Counted from the first letter of the stretch, positions 6,495 through 14,595 are shown. The stretch is 18,032 nt of DNA from Moraxella lacunata (GCF_002027545.1 NZ_MXAN01000103.1:1-18032); one strand, 5' to 3'. Made by a program: numbers and translations. Notes: generated from the letters alone by a model not told the origin.

Positions 6495-6945
6495 GTTGGT
6501 TTTAGCAAGTTTATTTTTGGCAGTTAGTCAAATGGCAATGGCGGTGAATTGGCTTGAAATGCCTAGCGATGGAAGAAATGGCAGGATAATGATAGATGTT
6601 GATAGTATGAAAAAACATTATTTTTCCCACAAGAGCAAACGTTTTTATCTTACAGCTTGGATAAAAAGAATTTATCCAAATATACAAATAGCTTCCAATG
6701 GAAAGTCTTATAATATAAGTAGAGAGTTTATGTATTTTGATTGTGAAAATAGAAAATCTATGTTAGGAGAAATTATTAATTACTACAACAGTGATAATCA
6801 AGCAGTAGAGAGTGGGAGATTTTATGTGAATACGACTTCATCAAGCGATTGGGGTAATGTTGTCCCTGAGACAGCTGGCGAAGCTAGATTGCATTTAGCC
6901 TGCGATGCCTATGAAATAGGTACAAAATACGGTTATCAATTTTAA
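6487..6945 (+). CDS. Exported protein resembling surface-adhesin protein E
   Basis: A predicted 152-residue precursor with signal peptide MKKLVLASLFLAVSQMAMA and cleavage after residue 19. The mature protein follows the pattern of the Adhesin_E family (PF16747): an opening Trp (NWLEM), a GRIMIDVDSMKKH segment, a tryptophan strand (LTAWIKRIYP), a YFDCENRK cysteine strand, an INYYNSDNQAVESG turn, SSSDWGNVVPET, and a final Cys in LHLACDAYE. The two cysteines probably form a disulfide. Haemophilus protein E binds host matrix and plasminogen, but many homologues have no known ligand, so adhesion here is only a possibility. ATG 6487 is chosen over the upstream in-frame start at 6448 because of the strong AGGAG and the signal peptide. 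It lies 29 bases after the preceding gene. Confidence 0.78.
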   Translation: MKKLVLASLFLAVSQMAMAVNWLEMPSDGRNGRIMIDVDSMKKHYFSHKSKRFYLTAWIKRIYPNIQIASNGKSYNISREFMYFDCENRKSMLGEIINYYNSDNQAVESGRFYVNTTSSSDWGNVVPETAGEARLHLACDAYEIGTKYGYQF

Positions 6946-6956
6946 GGAAATATTTT

Positions 6957-7574
6957 ATGAAAAATTTATCAAAAATTAGTTTATTATCTCTACTATTATC
7001 CACTCTCACCGCCCATGCCATGTATATCCCCAACTTATTCGGTGCTTATGAGCAAGGGGCGAGCCGTGCCAGATATGAAAATGCCCAAGATGCGTATTAT
7101 TATGAAGAGTTAAGACGACAGCGGTTAGAAAGGCAAAGGCTAGAACAAGAATTGGGCAGACGACTTGAAAGATATGAGCAGGCACAAGAGCCCAGACTGT
7201 ATGTGCAAGTCATCAATCAAAAAACAGGCAAACCCAAAGGTCATATGAATCTATCCTTAAAGAAAAATGACATGCTGTGTTGGGCGGTTACCCCTGTCAA
7301 TGGCTCTCAAACTTATGAAGTCAGCGAGCTATTTACCATGCCAGTTCATGCAAGCTTTACAGGCAATGCAGGACAAAATGACAATAATCAATTAACCAGT
7401 AGCGTACAAACAAGCTCAAATACCGCCAAATTTGGCAGACAAATTTACGCCACCCAAAATCAGATAGATGCTTGTTGGTTTTTTGCCGCCAATACCCCAA
7501 AAGGCATTTATCATATCCGAGTTGGCGTGAGGGGTGCTGAGTTTGGCACGCAGTCGTTTAAAGTGGTTGATTAA
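6957..7574 (+). CDS. Exported protein with charged helical N-terminus and beta-rich C-terminus
   Basis: A 205-residue precursor with a signal peptide ending in LTAHA (residue 21). Residues 35-77 are rich in Arg, Glu, Gln and Tyr (EELRRQRLERQRLEQELGRR) and should form a long amphipathic helix or coiled coil. From residue 80 on (LYVQVINQKTGKP) the sequence alternates as expected for a beta-sandwich, with Cys and Trp in MLCWAVTP and again in IDACWFFAAN, and ends in a strand-like QSFKVV. No named family is recognised. It starts 11 bases after the adhesin-E-like gene, so it belongs to the same operon. A structural role at the outer membrane or periplasm is possible but untested. Confidence 0.75.
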   Translation: MKNLSKISLLSLLLSTLTAHAMYIPNLFGAYEQGASRARYENAQDAYYYEELRRQRLERQRLEQELGRRLERYEQAQEPRLYVQVINQKTGKPKGHMNLSLKKNDMLCWAVTPVNGSQTYEVSELFTMPVHASFTGNAGQNDNNQLTSSVQTSSNTAKFGRQIYATQNQIDACWFFAANTPKGIYHIRVGVRGAEFGTQSFKVVD

Positions 7575-7578
7575 GTGT

Positions 7579-7609
7579 TGATAAAATAAACGCATTCACA
7601 TTTTTATCA
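7579..7609. terminator. Intra-operon hairpin before the DUF4407 gene
   Basis: TGATAAAA (7579-7586) and TTTTATCA (7602-7609) are a perfect 8-base inverted repeat with a 15-base loop, in the only sizeable gap (67 bases) of the accessory operon. Without a GC-rich stem it may be an attenuator or processing site rather than a full terminator. Confidence 0.35.
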
Positions 7610-7641
7610 TCTTATTTATATGGTCTATTTGGGTTTTTAGT

Positions 7642-9489
7642 ATGTTTAAGCAGATTTGGTATTTTTTGACCTTTAAGATTTATCAAGGTAATTTATTAAC
7701 AGCAGGGGGTGCAAATTACCTGACGGTCATCTCGGTGATTGTTTTTTTGGCGGCTCTATCAGAGGGTTTTGCTTGGGGTCATTTTGGCAGTACCTTTACA
7801 CCTGACAATCCTTATTTGGGGGGTGTGGTACTTGGGTCGTTTATCTTTATGTTGTTTTGGTTTTTTGACCGCACCATGGTAACCCAAGACATGATGACCG
7901 AAGAACATGCCAAAACCTTAGACGGTGAAGATTATGTTCCCAATTTTTGGGAAAAATACAAACCTTATTTTGTTTTTATGGCACGCTTGGGCATTGTCAT
8001 CACATCGCTTTATATCACCGCACCTTTTTTGACGCAGCTTGTGTTTAAAACTGACATTGAAAATGAAATGGCAATCCAATATCAAAATAGCATCAATCAA
8101 GCCAAAGATGAAACGCTGGGAAAAATTGAAGGGAAAATTAATGAACAGCAAACCTACATTCAAACCTTGCACGATAAATTACAAAATGAGATTGCAGGTA
8201 AAAAAGGTTCAAAATACGGCAAAGGCCCTGTGGCACAAAGCATTCAACAAGAGATTGATGAGGCAAATACACATCTTGATGAATTAAAAACAAATTTTGA
8301 AAATGACAAATTAAAACTAGAAACCGCAATTGTCAATAATGATGAGCAAACATTAAAAAGTTTTGGCATTTTAATGGTAAAAGACAGTCCTATTTTTCGT
8401 GAAAATGCCATTAATAAATTCAAACAAGAACCTGCCTTTAAAAATACTCAATATGCTGTTGATGGATTTTTGATATTGGTGGGGGTTATTTTGATTTTAT
8501 CTAAATTGTTGCAGCCAAAATCTTTAAAAATGTATTATTCTTCCAGATTACAAGAGGCGTGGTCAAGTTATGTCGATGGCAACTATGATGATTATCTGCC
8601 AGAGAATGAAAAAAGCAGTCATATGGCTCATATGCCAATGCCACAAACTTTTGAAAATATCGCCATTCGCTATGCTAAGACCATTGATGAGAGAGAAAAA
8701 GATAATTTGGACAAAAGACAAAAGAAAAAACAAGCCATGTTAGATGAAGAAAATCACATGAAAGCACTAAAAAATGGTGAAAAATCCCATTATGAACGCT
8801 ATGCCAAAGAAGCTCAAAACTATGAATACCAAAACAAAGTGGTTAAGGATAAAAAACAAAGAATAGAAAAAGCACTCAAAGAAGCCTGTAACCAAAAAGA
8901 GCAGTTTTTACAAGAGAGCACACCGCAAAGAGAGCGGCTTAACATAGAAAAAAAGCAGGTTGAAGAGCTGTATTTTGAGGCAGAAAGATTGTATCAAAGT
9001 AAAGGAGAGGACAGCGAAGCAAGGCATAAAAGAATGCAGGAGGCCAATAAAAAATTGCTTGAATTACAAGAGATTGTCAATGATTTTGCCAACAAAGACA
9101 GAAACAGCCCAGAGCGGGTGCGTGCTTATATTGCCGCAGAGGAGGCGGTATATGCCCAAAGCCAAACCATTAAAAATATGAAAGATAATTATCTAAGTTT
9201 TGAGCGAGACATGAATATCCACAAACAAAAGGTAGATGATTTAAAAAAGCAACTCGATGACATCATATCAAAGCTGGATAGAATTTCTCAAATTGAAAAA
9301 TATTGGAATAAAACCATTTTAAATTTGGAATTAAAGCAGATAGAGTTATTATCAAGTTTTTCTGACATGGAAACGCCTTATATCAAGGGTGATGAGGCAG
9401 AGATTGCATTTATCGCCGAACAGCACAAAAAAGAAGGAAAATACAAATACACTTATTATGTCAATAAAGATGATGAACAGGACAAATAA
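7642..9489 (+). CDS. DUF4407-type membrane protein with long coiled coils
   Basis: A 615-residue protein. Hydrophobic helices lie near 27-45, 58-76 (followed at once by the conserved-looking DRTMV, 76-80), 108-133 and 274-290. The stretch between helices 3 and 4 (about 137-260) and the whole region from ~340 to ~600 are highly charged with heptad character (Lys, Glu, Gln), indicating one coiled coil on each side of the membrane. This layout matches DUF4407 membrane proteins, whose function is unknown. The start codon has only a weak purine-rich site upstream. Its stop codon abuts the ATG of the following gene, so the two are translationally coupled. It may act as a membrane-spanning scaffold or tension sensor; this is inference. 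Confidence 0.82.
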   Translation: MFKQIWYFLTFKIYQGNLLTAGGANYLTVISVIVFLAALSEGFAWGHFGSTFTPDNPYLGGVVLGSFIFMLFWFFDRTMVTQDMMTEEHAKTLDGEDYVPNFWEKYKPYFVFMARLGIVITSLYITAPFLTQLVFKTDIENEMAIQYQNSINQAKDETLGKIEGKINEQQTYIQTLHDKLQNEIAGKKGSKYGKGPVAQSIQQEIDEANTHLDELKTNFENDKLKLETAIVNNDEQTLKSFGILMVKDSPIFRENAINKFKQEPAFKNTQYAVDGFLILVGVILILSKLLQPKSLKMYYSSRLQEAWSSYVDGNYDDYLPENEKSSHMAHMPMPQTFENIAIRYAKTIDEREKDNLDKRQKKKQAMLDEENHMKALKNGEKSHYERYAKEAQNYEYQNKVVKDKKQRIEKALKEACNQKEQFLQESTPQRERLNIEKKQVEELYFEAERLYQSKGEDSEARHKRMQEANKKLLELQEIVNDFANKDRNSPERVRAYIAAEEAVYAQSQTIKNMKDNYLSFERDMNIHKQKVDDLKKQLDDIISKLDRISQIEKYWNKTILNLELKQIELLSSFSDMETPYIKGDEAEIAFIAEQHKKEGKYKYTYYVNKDDEQDK

Positions 9490-9801
9490 ATGATTTATTT
9501 TTTAATGCTCATTTTCTTTGCCATCGGAGCATATTGGCAAAGCATCAAAAATAAGCCATTGGCTATTATTGTAATATTGTCTGTATTTTTTGGTTATGTG
9601 TTTTTAAATAAAAAAGAAAACCATCAAAGAGACCATTATTATCACACCCAAAAAAATAAAGTAGAAGATACTTCATCAAGTAAGCATTATGGTTATGACA
9701 ATCAATGTACCGCCATTTGTAATGACGGCACGTGTTCTAAAAGTTTGGGCAGGCGTGGTGTTTGTTCATCACATGGCGGTGTCAAGCATTGGCTTAGATA
9801 G
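9490..9801 (+). CDS. Membrane-anchored Cys-rich protein with DUF3761-like domain
   Basis: A 103-residue protein with one or two hydrophobic stretches (about 2-16 and 24-39) and a C-terminal Cys-rich motif (73-101): [18 protein letters not shown] followed by [11 protein letters not shown]. That pattern, Cys-x-Asp-Gly-Thr followed by a Ser/Arg-rich stretch and Cys-Ser-x-His-Gly-Gly-Val, is the signature of DUF3761 (PF12587), a small domain often found in exported proteins. Cys73, 77, 82 and 92 could form disulfides or bind metal. It begins directly after the stop of the DUF4407 gene. Its own stop overlaps the last codons of the convergent ribA by 8 bases. Confidence 0.8.
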   Translation: MIYFLMLIFFAIGAYWQSIKNKPLAIIVILSVFFGYVFLNKKENHQRDHYYHTQKNKVEDTSSSKHYGYDNQCTAICNDGTCSKSLGRRGVCSSHGGVKHWLR

Positions 9802-10411
9802 GCTTTACATGCGTGGGGATAAAATGCCCCATTTTCGCCCCCTTAATCGCCAAATATTCGGCATTAAACTGATTAACCCCCACCAGTAACGGCACTCGCT
9901 CCACCACCTCAATCCCCAACGCCTGCAAATAGGCAAGTTTGTTTGGGTTGTTAGTCAACAGTCTGGCTTTATCAATGCCAACGTGTTTTAGCATAACCTC
10001 ACACATCTCATAAGTGCGAGCATCCGTTGGCAGATTAAGCATGAGATTGGCATCTAGCGTATCATGTCCTTGGTCTTGTAGGGCATAGGCACGGATTTTA
10101 TTCACAAGCCCAATGCCACGCCCCTCTTGACGCAGATAGAGTATCGCCCCACATCCGTGGGCTTGTATCATTTGCATGGCGGTATTAAGCTGAGGGCCAC
10201 AGTCGCATTTTAATGAGCCAAAAGCATCCCCCGTCAGACATTCAGAATGAATGCGAATGAGTGGGATTTTGTCGGGGTCGGTGGACGGCAAGCCGACACT
10301 TAGTAAGACGTGTTCTTGACCGTGTTCATTTTCAAACGCATGAATGATAAAATCGCCATGCACGGTAGGCAGATTGGCTTTGCTGATAAATTGGTACAAA
10401 ATTTTCCCCAA
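9794..10411 (-). CDS. ribA: GTP cyclohydrolase II
   Basis: Catalyses the first committed step of riboflavin synthesis, opening GTP and releasing formate and pyrophosphate. Zinc ligands are Cys58, Cys69 and Cys71 in [18 protein letters not shown]. The catalytic/GTP-binding RQEGRGIGL (94-102), [12 protein letters not shown] and LLTNNPNKL (151-159) are intact, and the end (KMGHF) matches known RibA. No ATG is available in frame before the conserved region. Candidate starts are TTG at 10411 or, better supplied with a GGGGA site, TTG at 10399 giving a four-residue shorter protein. The 3' end overlaps the accessory operon's last gene. It diverges from dxs. Confidence 0.94.
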   Translation of the reverse strand: MGKILYQFISKANLPTVHGDFIIHAFENEHGQEHVLLSVGLPSTDPDKIPLIRIHSECLTGDAFGSLKCDCGPQLNTAMQMIQAHGCGAILYLRQEGRGIGLVNKIRAYALQDQGHDTLDANLMLNLPTDARTYEMCEVMLKHVGIDKARLLTNNPNKLAYLQALGIEVVERVPLLVGVNQFNAEYLAIKGAKMGHFIPTHVKPI

Positions 10412-10506
10412 AAATGCAAATTTTTAAAAGTATTGTGGATTATTTGTGAATTAAATGGTGCTACTATGGCAAATTAAAAGGCTATCTTGTAAAATAACCC
10501 CTGATT

Positions 10507-10537
10507 CAAGTTTGGCTTTGCCATTGCCAAGTTTGGC
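10507..10537. promoter_or_regulatory. TTTGGC/GCCAA repeat cluster in the ribA-dxs region
   Basis: CAAGTTTGGC occurs at 10507-10516 and 10528-10537, exactly 21 bases (two helical turns) apart. The second copy is part of the perfect inverted repeat GCCAA-GT-TTGGC (10526-10537), whose right arm overlaps the predicted dxs -35 box. This geometry suits a dimeric DNA-binding protein; the protein is unknown. Confidence 0.45.
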
Positions 10538-10562
10538 ATTATACCGCAAAAATTGTTATAAA
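10533..10562 (+). promoter_or_regulatory. Predicted sigma-70 promoter of dxs
   Basis: TTGGCA (10533-10538), an 18-base spacer and TATAAA (10557-10562) each differ from consensus at one position. The start of transcription would be near 10569, leaving a leader of about 50 bases. Confidence 0.6.
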
Positions 10563-10619
10563 TTAACATAACTTTTTAAAGACAACTTTTAAAAAATCAA
10601 AATCTGGAACACTAGCCCC

Positions 10620-12722
10620 ATGCCAACTTCTGCCCACGCACCACGCACCTTTACGCACCTGCCCACGTCTCGCCCCACGACACCGCTTTTGGATAAGGTT
10701 AGCTTGCCCAAAGATTTAAAGACATTAAGCACCGATGAGCTGTGCCAATTATCGGACGAACTCCGTGAATATTTGCTCTACTCGGTCGGTCAAAGTGGCG
10801 GACATTTTGGGGCAAATTTGGGCGTGGTGGAGCTGACAGTTGCCCTGCACGTCAGTTATGATACGCCTTATGATAAGCTCGTGTGGGACGTGGGTCATCA
10901 GGCGTACGCCCATAAGGTGCTGACGGGTCGGCGTGATGAGCTTGTGCGTATCCGTGCCAAGGGCGGTCTGACGGCATTTCCAGAGCGGGGCGAGAGCGAG
11001 TACGACACTTTTGGCGTGGGGCATAGCTCCACGTCCATATCGGCAGGACTCGGCATGAGCCTTGCGAGCCGTATCAAGGGCGAAAACCGCAAGGTCGTGG
11101 CGGTCATCGGAGACGGGGCGATGACGGGGGGCATGGCGTTTGAAGCAATGAATGATGCGGTGCAACAAAATGCTGATTTGACGGTGGTGCTAAACGACAA
11201 TGATATGTCAATCTCGCAAGCGATTGGCGGATTTAGTCGCCATTTGGCACGTTTATGGCAACGTGGGCTTGCCTTTGACATTGACAAACACGGCAATATC
11301 TTGATGATAAAGCGTGAGATTAGCCCTGATGACAGGCGGGTTCGCCATTATATACACATGGCAAATGGGGCAAAAGAAACCCTAGAAAAAATCCCTGCCA
11401 AACTCGGTGGCAATCTTGTGCAAAACATTGGCAATCTCTTTGGTAAAAATGCCCCGCCCATGCCCTTGTCTGATAAAATCGCTGAAAAAGTGCATGACCA
11501 TATTTTCCCTGACAATCTATTTAAGGCGATTGGTTTTACTTACCTTGGACCTTTTGACGGGCATGATTTGCCAAAACTTTTACAAGTATTTCGGCGTGCC
11601 AAACAGTTAAAAGGGGCGGTGCTGATTCATGTGCATACGGTTAAGGGTAAGGGCTTTTTGCCTGCTGAGGCTGACCCCATTACCTATCATGCCATTGGTA
11701 AATTACCCAAAAACGAGCCGCCAAAAACTGATAAAACAGACCCTGCCTCAAAACCCCAAAAGTACTCAGACGTATTTGGGCGGTGGCTTATGGATAACGG
11801 CACAGACGAGTGCATGGTTGCCATTACCCCTGCCATGTGCGAAGGCTCGGGCATGGTGGCATTTGCCAAGGCGTATCCTGCCAAGTTTTTTGATGTGGCG
11901 ATTGCCGAACAGCACGCCGTAACCCTAGCAGGGGGTATGGCGACAGGTGGATTAAAGCCTGTGGTGGCGATTTATTCTACTTTTTTACAACGTGGCTATG
12001 ACCAACTCATTCATGACATTGCCTTACAAAATCTGGATGTAACTTTTGCCATAGACCGAGCGGGACTTGTGGGCGAAGATGGTGCAACTCATGCAGGCGT
12101 GTTTGATTTGGCGTATTTGCGTTGTGTGCCAAATGTTGTCATTGCTGCTCCAAGCGATGAACATGAATGCTATCATTTACTAAATGCTTGTTATGCCTAT
12201 CAAGGCACAAGTGCCATTCGCTATCCTAGGGGTGTGGGTGTGGGGCGACAGATTATCAAGGACATTGATGAGAGTTTTGCCATTGGTCGGGCGAGGGTGG
12301 TATGGCAATCAGACGGTTTTATCGCCAAAGATGAAAAAGCATCAGACAAAAAAATCGCCATGCTTGCCTTTGGTACACGCCTACATGACGCTCTGTCAGC
12401 AAGTCAAACATTCGCCCAAACGACAGACACGCCCATGACGGTGGTGGACATGCGGTGGGTCAAACCGCTTGACAATGAGTTGATAGATGAGCTTATCGGG
12501 CAGGGCATTACGCATTTTATCACAGTAGAGGAGCATCAGCGTATGGGTGGGGCAGGCTCTGCGGTGGGCGAGTACTTGGCAAGTGTGGGCTATGGTGGTT
12601 CTCTTGTGCAGATTGGTATCGATGATGTGTTTGTTGCCCATGGCAGTCATGAAGAGCAGTTGGCACAATGCAGGCTAGATGGGACAGGGATTTTGGAGTG
12701 GTTGAATAAACCAAAAAGATAG
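10620..12722 (+). CDS. dxs: 1-deoxy-D-xylulose-5-phosphate synthase
   Basis: Thiamine-diphosphate enzyme that condenses pyruvate and glyceraldehyde 3-phosphate, the entry to the MEP isoprenoid route and to thiamine and pyridoxal synthesis. [13 protein letters not shown] (61-73), [11 protein letters not shown] (89-99), and the ThDP motif [15 protein letters not shown] (164-178) with Asn192 are present. Further on are HTVKGKG, the catalytic-glutamate region [13 protein letters not shown], and [15 protein letters not shown] of the transketolase-like domain. At 700 residues it is about 80 longer than E. coli Dxs (620). The excess is an N-terminal Pro/Thr-rich lead of ~20 residues, an insertion near 210-285 carrying [13 protein letters not shown], and smaller additions. 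The active-site residues are intact. The upstream promoter is good. Confidence 0.96.
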   Translation: MPTSAHAPRTFTHLPTSRPTTPLLDKVSLPKDLKTLSTDELCQLSDELREYLLYSVGQSGGHFGANLGVVELTVALHVSYDTPYDKLVWDVGHQAYAHKVLTGRRDELVRIRAKGGLTAFPERGESEYDTFGVGHSSTSISAGLGMSLASRIKGENRKVVAVIGDGAMTGGMAFEAMNDAVQQNADLTVVLNDNDMSISQAIGGFSRHLARLWQRGLAFDIDKHGNILMIKREISPDDRRVRHYIHMANGAKETLEKIPAKLGGNLVQNIGNLFGKNAPPMPLSDKIAEKVHDHIFPDNLFKAIGFTYLGPFDGHDLPKLLQVFRRAKQLKGAVLIHVHTVKGKGFLPAEADPITYHAIGKLPKNEPPKTDKTDPASKPQKYSDVFGRWLMDNGTDECMVAITPAMCEGSGMVAFAKAYPAKFFDVAIAEQHAVTLAGGMATGGLKPVVAIYSTFLQRGYDQLIHDIALQNLDVTFAIDRAGLVGEDGATHAGVFDLAYLRCVPNVVIAAPSDEHECYHLLNACYAYQGTSAIRYPRGVGVGRQIIKDIDESFAIGRARVVWQSDGFIAKDEKASDKKIAMLAFGTRLHDALSASQTFAQTTDTPMTVVDMRWVKPLDNELIDELIGQGITHFITVEEHQRMGGAGSAVGEYLASVGYGGSLVQIGIDDVFVAHGSHEEQLAQCRLDGTGILEWLNKPKR

Positions 12723-12786
12723 ATTGATTTAAAAATTTTGTATAAAATAGCAATCCAATCAATTTGTTTTACAAAGGTGTGAATAA

Positions 12787-13012
12787 ATGAACTATCCTGA
12801 AAAACCTGTAAAGGGCTTTAAGATTGAGCGTGTGTATTAAATGCGATAGCAAAGCAATGATGGAAATTGCGAAATTCAAAAAGAAGTCGGTTAATGCAGA
12901 TGGTAGCAGTTGCTACACCATTCAAGCCACTTGCCCAAAATGTAACTATGTCAATGGAGAGTGGAAGCCTATGTGGTGGAACTTTTATGAATTAGGTGCA
13001 ATGCAATGGTAG
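12787..13012 (+). pseudogene. Small zinc-ribbon protein gene, apparently frameshifted
   Basis: An ATG at 12787 with a well-placed AAGGTG opens a frame reading MNYPEKPVKGFKIERVY that stops at 12838-12840. Another frame carries a convincing two-knuckle zinc ribbon: CIKC, then about 30 residues later CPKC, with an aromatic C-terminus (EWKPMWWNFYELGAMQW). Joining them needs one shift at the GTGTGT run (12830-12835). A fourth GT would give FKIERVCIKCDSK without interruption. The intact product would be ~75 residues. An alternative is translation from TTG 12824 or GTG 12830 alone, giving about 62 or 60 residues that keep both knuckles, with a poorer start signal. Family not recognised. Confidence 0.6.
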
Positions 13013-13056
13013 TTAAAGTATCTGGCATTGTTAATTAACCACGCCCAAAATAGATT

Positions 13057-13085
13057 TGTCGGGGCAAATCACATTTACCCTGACA
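13057..13085. terminator. Hairpin between convergent zinc-ribbon and YkvI-type genes
   Basis: TGTCGGGG (13057-13064) pairs with CCCTGACA (13078-13085), with one G-U pair on the plus-strand transcript. It lies in the convergent gap where terminators are expected. The tail is A/T-rich but lacks a clean T-run, so efficiency is uncertain. Confidence 0.5.
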
Positions 13086-13118
13086 AAATATCATCTTTTA
13101 AAAAACCACAAAACCCAA

Positions 13119-14360
13119 TCATCTCTTATCGTCTAAATGCTCTTTTGCCATATCACGCATTTGTTGACGTAAATCATCATTATCCAGCACTGATTTGTCA
13201 ATCAGACCATCCAAGTGTTTTTGATGGGTTTTGTCAAAATGTTGGTCATCATCGTGTTTTTGTACCATAAGGTCAAAGATTTGACGGCGACGTAGGCGTT
13301 CTTCTTTGATGATGTGGCGATTTTTTATCCAAGTGGTTGTCAAGACTAACAGCATGAGCATGCCAATATAGCCCAAAATCGGAAATACAGTCGCCACGAG
13401 TGTTTTAAAGCCTGCAAAACTTAGCCCAAAACCGACCGCCACAAAGATGACCATGAGCTTTTTAAAGCGAACATCATCCGCTCCTGAAAAACGTTTTGCC
13501 AGTGAATAATACAAACTGATGGCGGTATTAAAAATCATGCCAAAAATGATGATTGACATGAATGTGCCAAAGATGGGATGGATTTGGGCGACTAAGGCTT
13601 GCATGGGAATGGCAACTTGACTGGCAAGCTCAATGTTGGCAAGTAAGATAAAGGCGGTGCAAGTGGTAATCACGCCAATAATCGCCCCACCAATCAGTCC
13701 GCCTCGCCCCGCCTCGCCAACATACATCTCATTACCGCCCAGCACAAAGGACATCGCCGCCGCTGCCATGATACAAATGGCATAGTAGTTGACGACTGAC
13801 ACCCAAATATTTGGCAGAGCCTTTGGCAAGGTTTTGGCAAAACCATCTAAGGCTACCCAATCATAAGATTTTCCCCAAAATGTATAAATGGCAAGCAATA
13901 CAATAATCCCCACAATGATGGGCGTAAATACACCAATGGCTTGGGTAACACGTTCAAAGTTCATCATACTCACAACGACGACCAACACCGAGCAGAGCAA
14001 TGCCCCAACCCATGTGGGCAGACCAAACTCTTGGTTTAGATTCGCCCCAGCCCCTGCAATCATCACAAAGCCCAGCACAAATCCACTCAAAATCAGTGAA
14101 ATATCCAGCAGGCGGTACACCAATTTGCCCGTAATTCGCTCTAAAACCGCACTGTGTTCACGAGCTCGGTAGTATGAGCCGAGTGTCAAAATAATCCGCC
14201 CAAAAATGGCGTGTAAAATGCCAACAAGCACCACACCAACCAAACCAATTGTACCAAAATTGACAAAGTACTGAAAAACTTCTTGACCAGATGACAGTCC
14301 TGCCCCTGTAACCACACCGACATATGCCAATGCAATCATGATAATGCGTTTGTAATTCAT
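13119..14360 (-). CDS. YkvI-family integral membrane protein (putative transporter)
   Basis: A 413-residue protein with about ten hydrophobic helices and a charged cytoplasmic tail from ~350 rich in Asp, His, Lys and Arg. The first helix has MIALAYVGVVTGAGLSSGQEV, a pattern of the YkvI group (COG3949) within the LeuT-fold amino acid-polyamine-organocation-like transporters, where the glycine-rich unwound helix binds substrate. A second glycine-rich segment reads GGNEMYVGEAGRGGLIGG. The substrate is unknown. The gene is alone and convergent with the small zinc-ribbon gene. Its leader carries a strong inverted repeat (14416-14449), suggesting regulation at the DNA or RNA level. The YkvI assignment is by recalled sequence pattern. 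Confidence 0.82.
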   Translation of the reverse strand: MNYKRIIMIALAYVGVVTGAGLSSGQEVFQYFVNFGTIGLVGVVLVGILHAIFGRIILTLGSYYRAREHSAVLERITGKLVYRLLDISLILSGFVLGFVMIAGAGANLNQEFGLPTWVGALLCSVLVVVVSMMNFERVTQAIGVFTPIIVGIIVLLAIYTFWGKSYDWVALDGFAKTLPKALPNIWVSVVNYYAICIMAAAAMSFVLGGNEMYVGEAGRGGLIGGAIIGVITTCTAFILLANIELASQVAIPMQALVAQIHPIFGTFMSIIIFGMIFNTAISLYYSLAKRFSGADDVRFKKLMVIFVAVGFGLSFAGFKTLVATVFPILGYIGMLMLLVLTTTWIKNRHIIKEERLRRRQIFDLMVQKHDDDQHFDKTHQKHLDGLIDKSVLDNDDLRQQMRDMAKEHLDDKR

Positions 14361-14415
14361 AAAAAACCTTAAAACTTTACATGCCCCAAAACTCTACATA
14401 AAACTGTGATAAGCA

Positions 14416-14449
14416 AAGATTTGCAAAGCGGGTCTGGATTGCAAATCTT
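14416..14449. promoter_or_regulatory. Strong inverted repeat in the leader of the YkvI-type gene
   Basis: AAGATTTGCAA (14416-14426) and TTGCAAATCTT (14439-14449) are perfect 11-base inverted copies around a 12-base loop. They lie 56-89 bases before the minus-strand start codon. No T-run follows, so an operator or a regulatory 5' leader structure is more likely than a terminator. The rest of the 14361-14595 gap is A/T-rich and shows no other gene. Confidence 0.5.
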
Positions 14450-14595
14450 GACCAAAATGAGCGTTTTATGGTGGGTTATCTATCATAAAAAAATATGAAA
14501 TTATAGCATAAAATGATAAAATAGGGCAAATTAAGCATAAATTAGCATCAATCTGTTGCATAAAATGGCATGGGTGCTGGTGTTGAATAAAAGTC

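Noticed and set aside
10412..10619. FMN riboswitch upstream of ribA
   Set aside because: None of the conserved FMN-element blocks is present on either strand; only A/T-rich sequence, a dxs promoter and TTTGGC repeats are seen.
10749..11296. Minus-strand open frames inside dxs
   Set aside because: They are shadows of the strongly conserved dxs reading frame and show no family features.
13028..13270. Plus-strand open frame over the end of the YkvI-type gene
   Set aside because: It overlaps the tail of a clear membrane-protein gene and has low-complexity content with no start signal.
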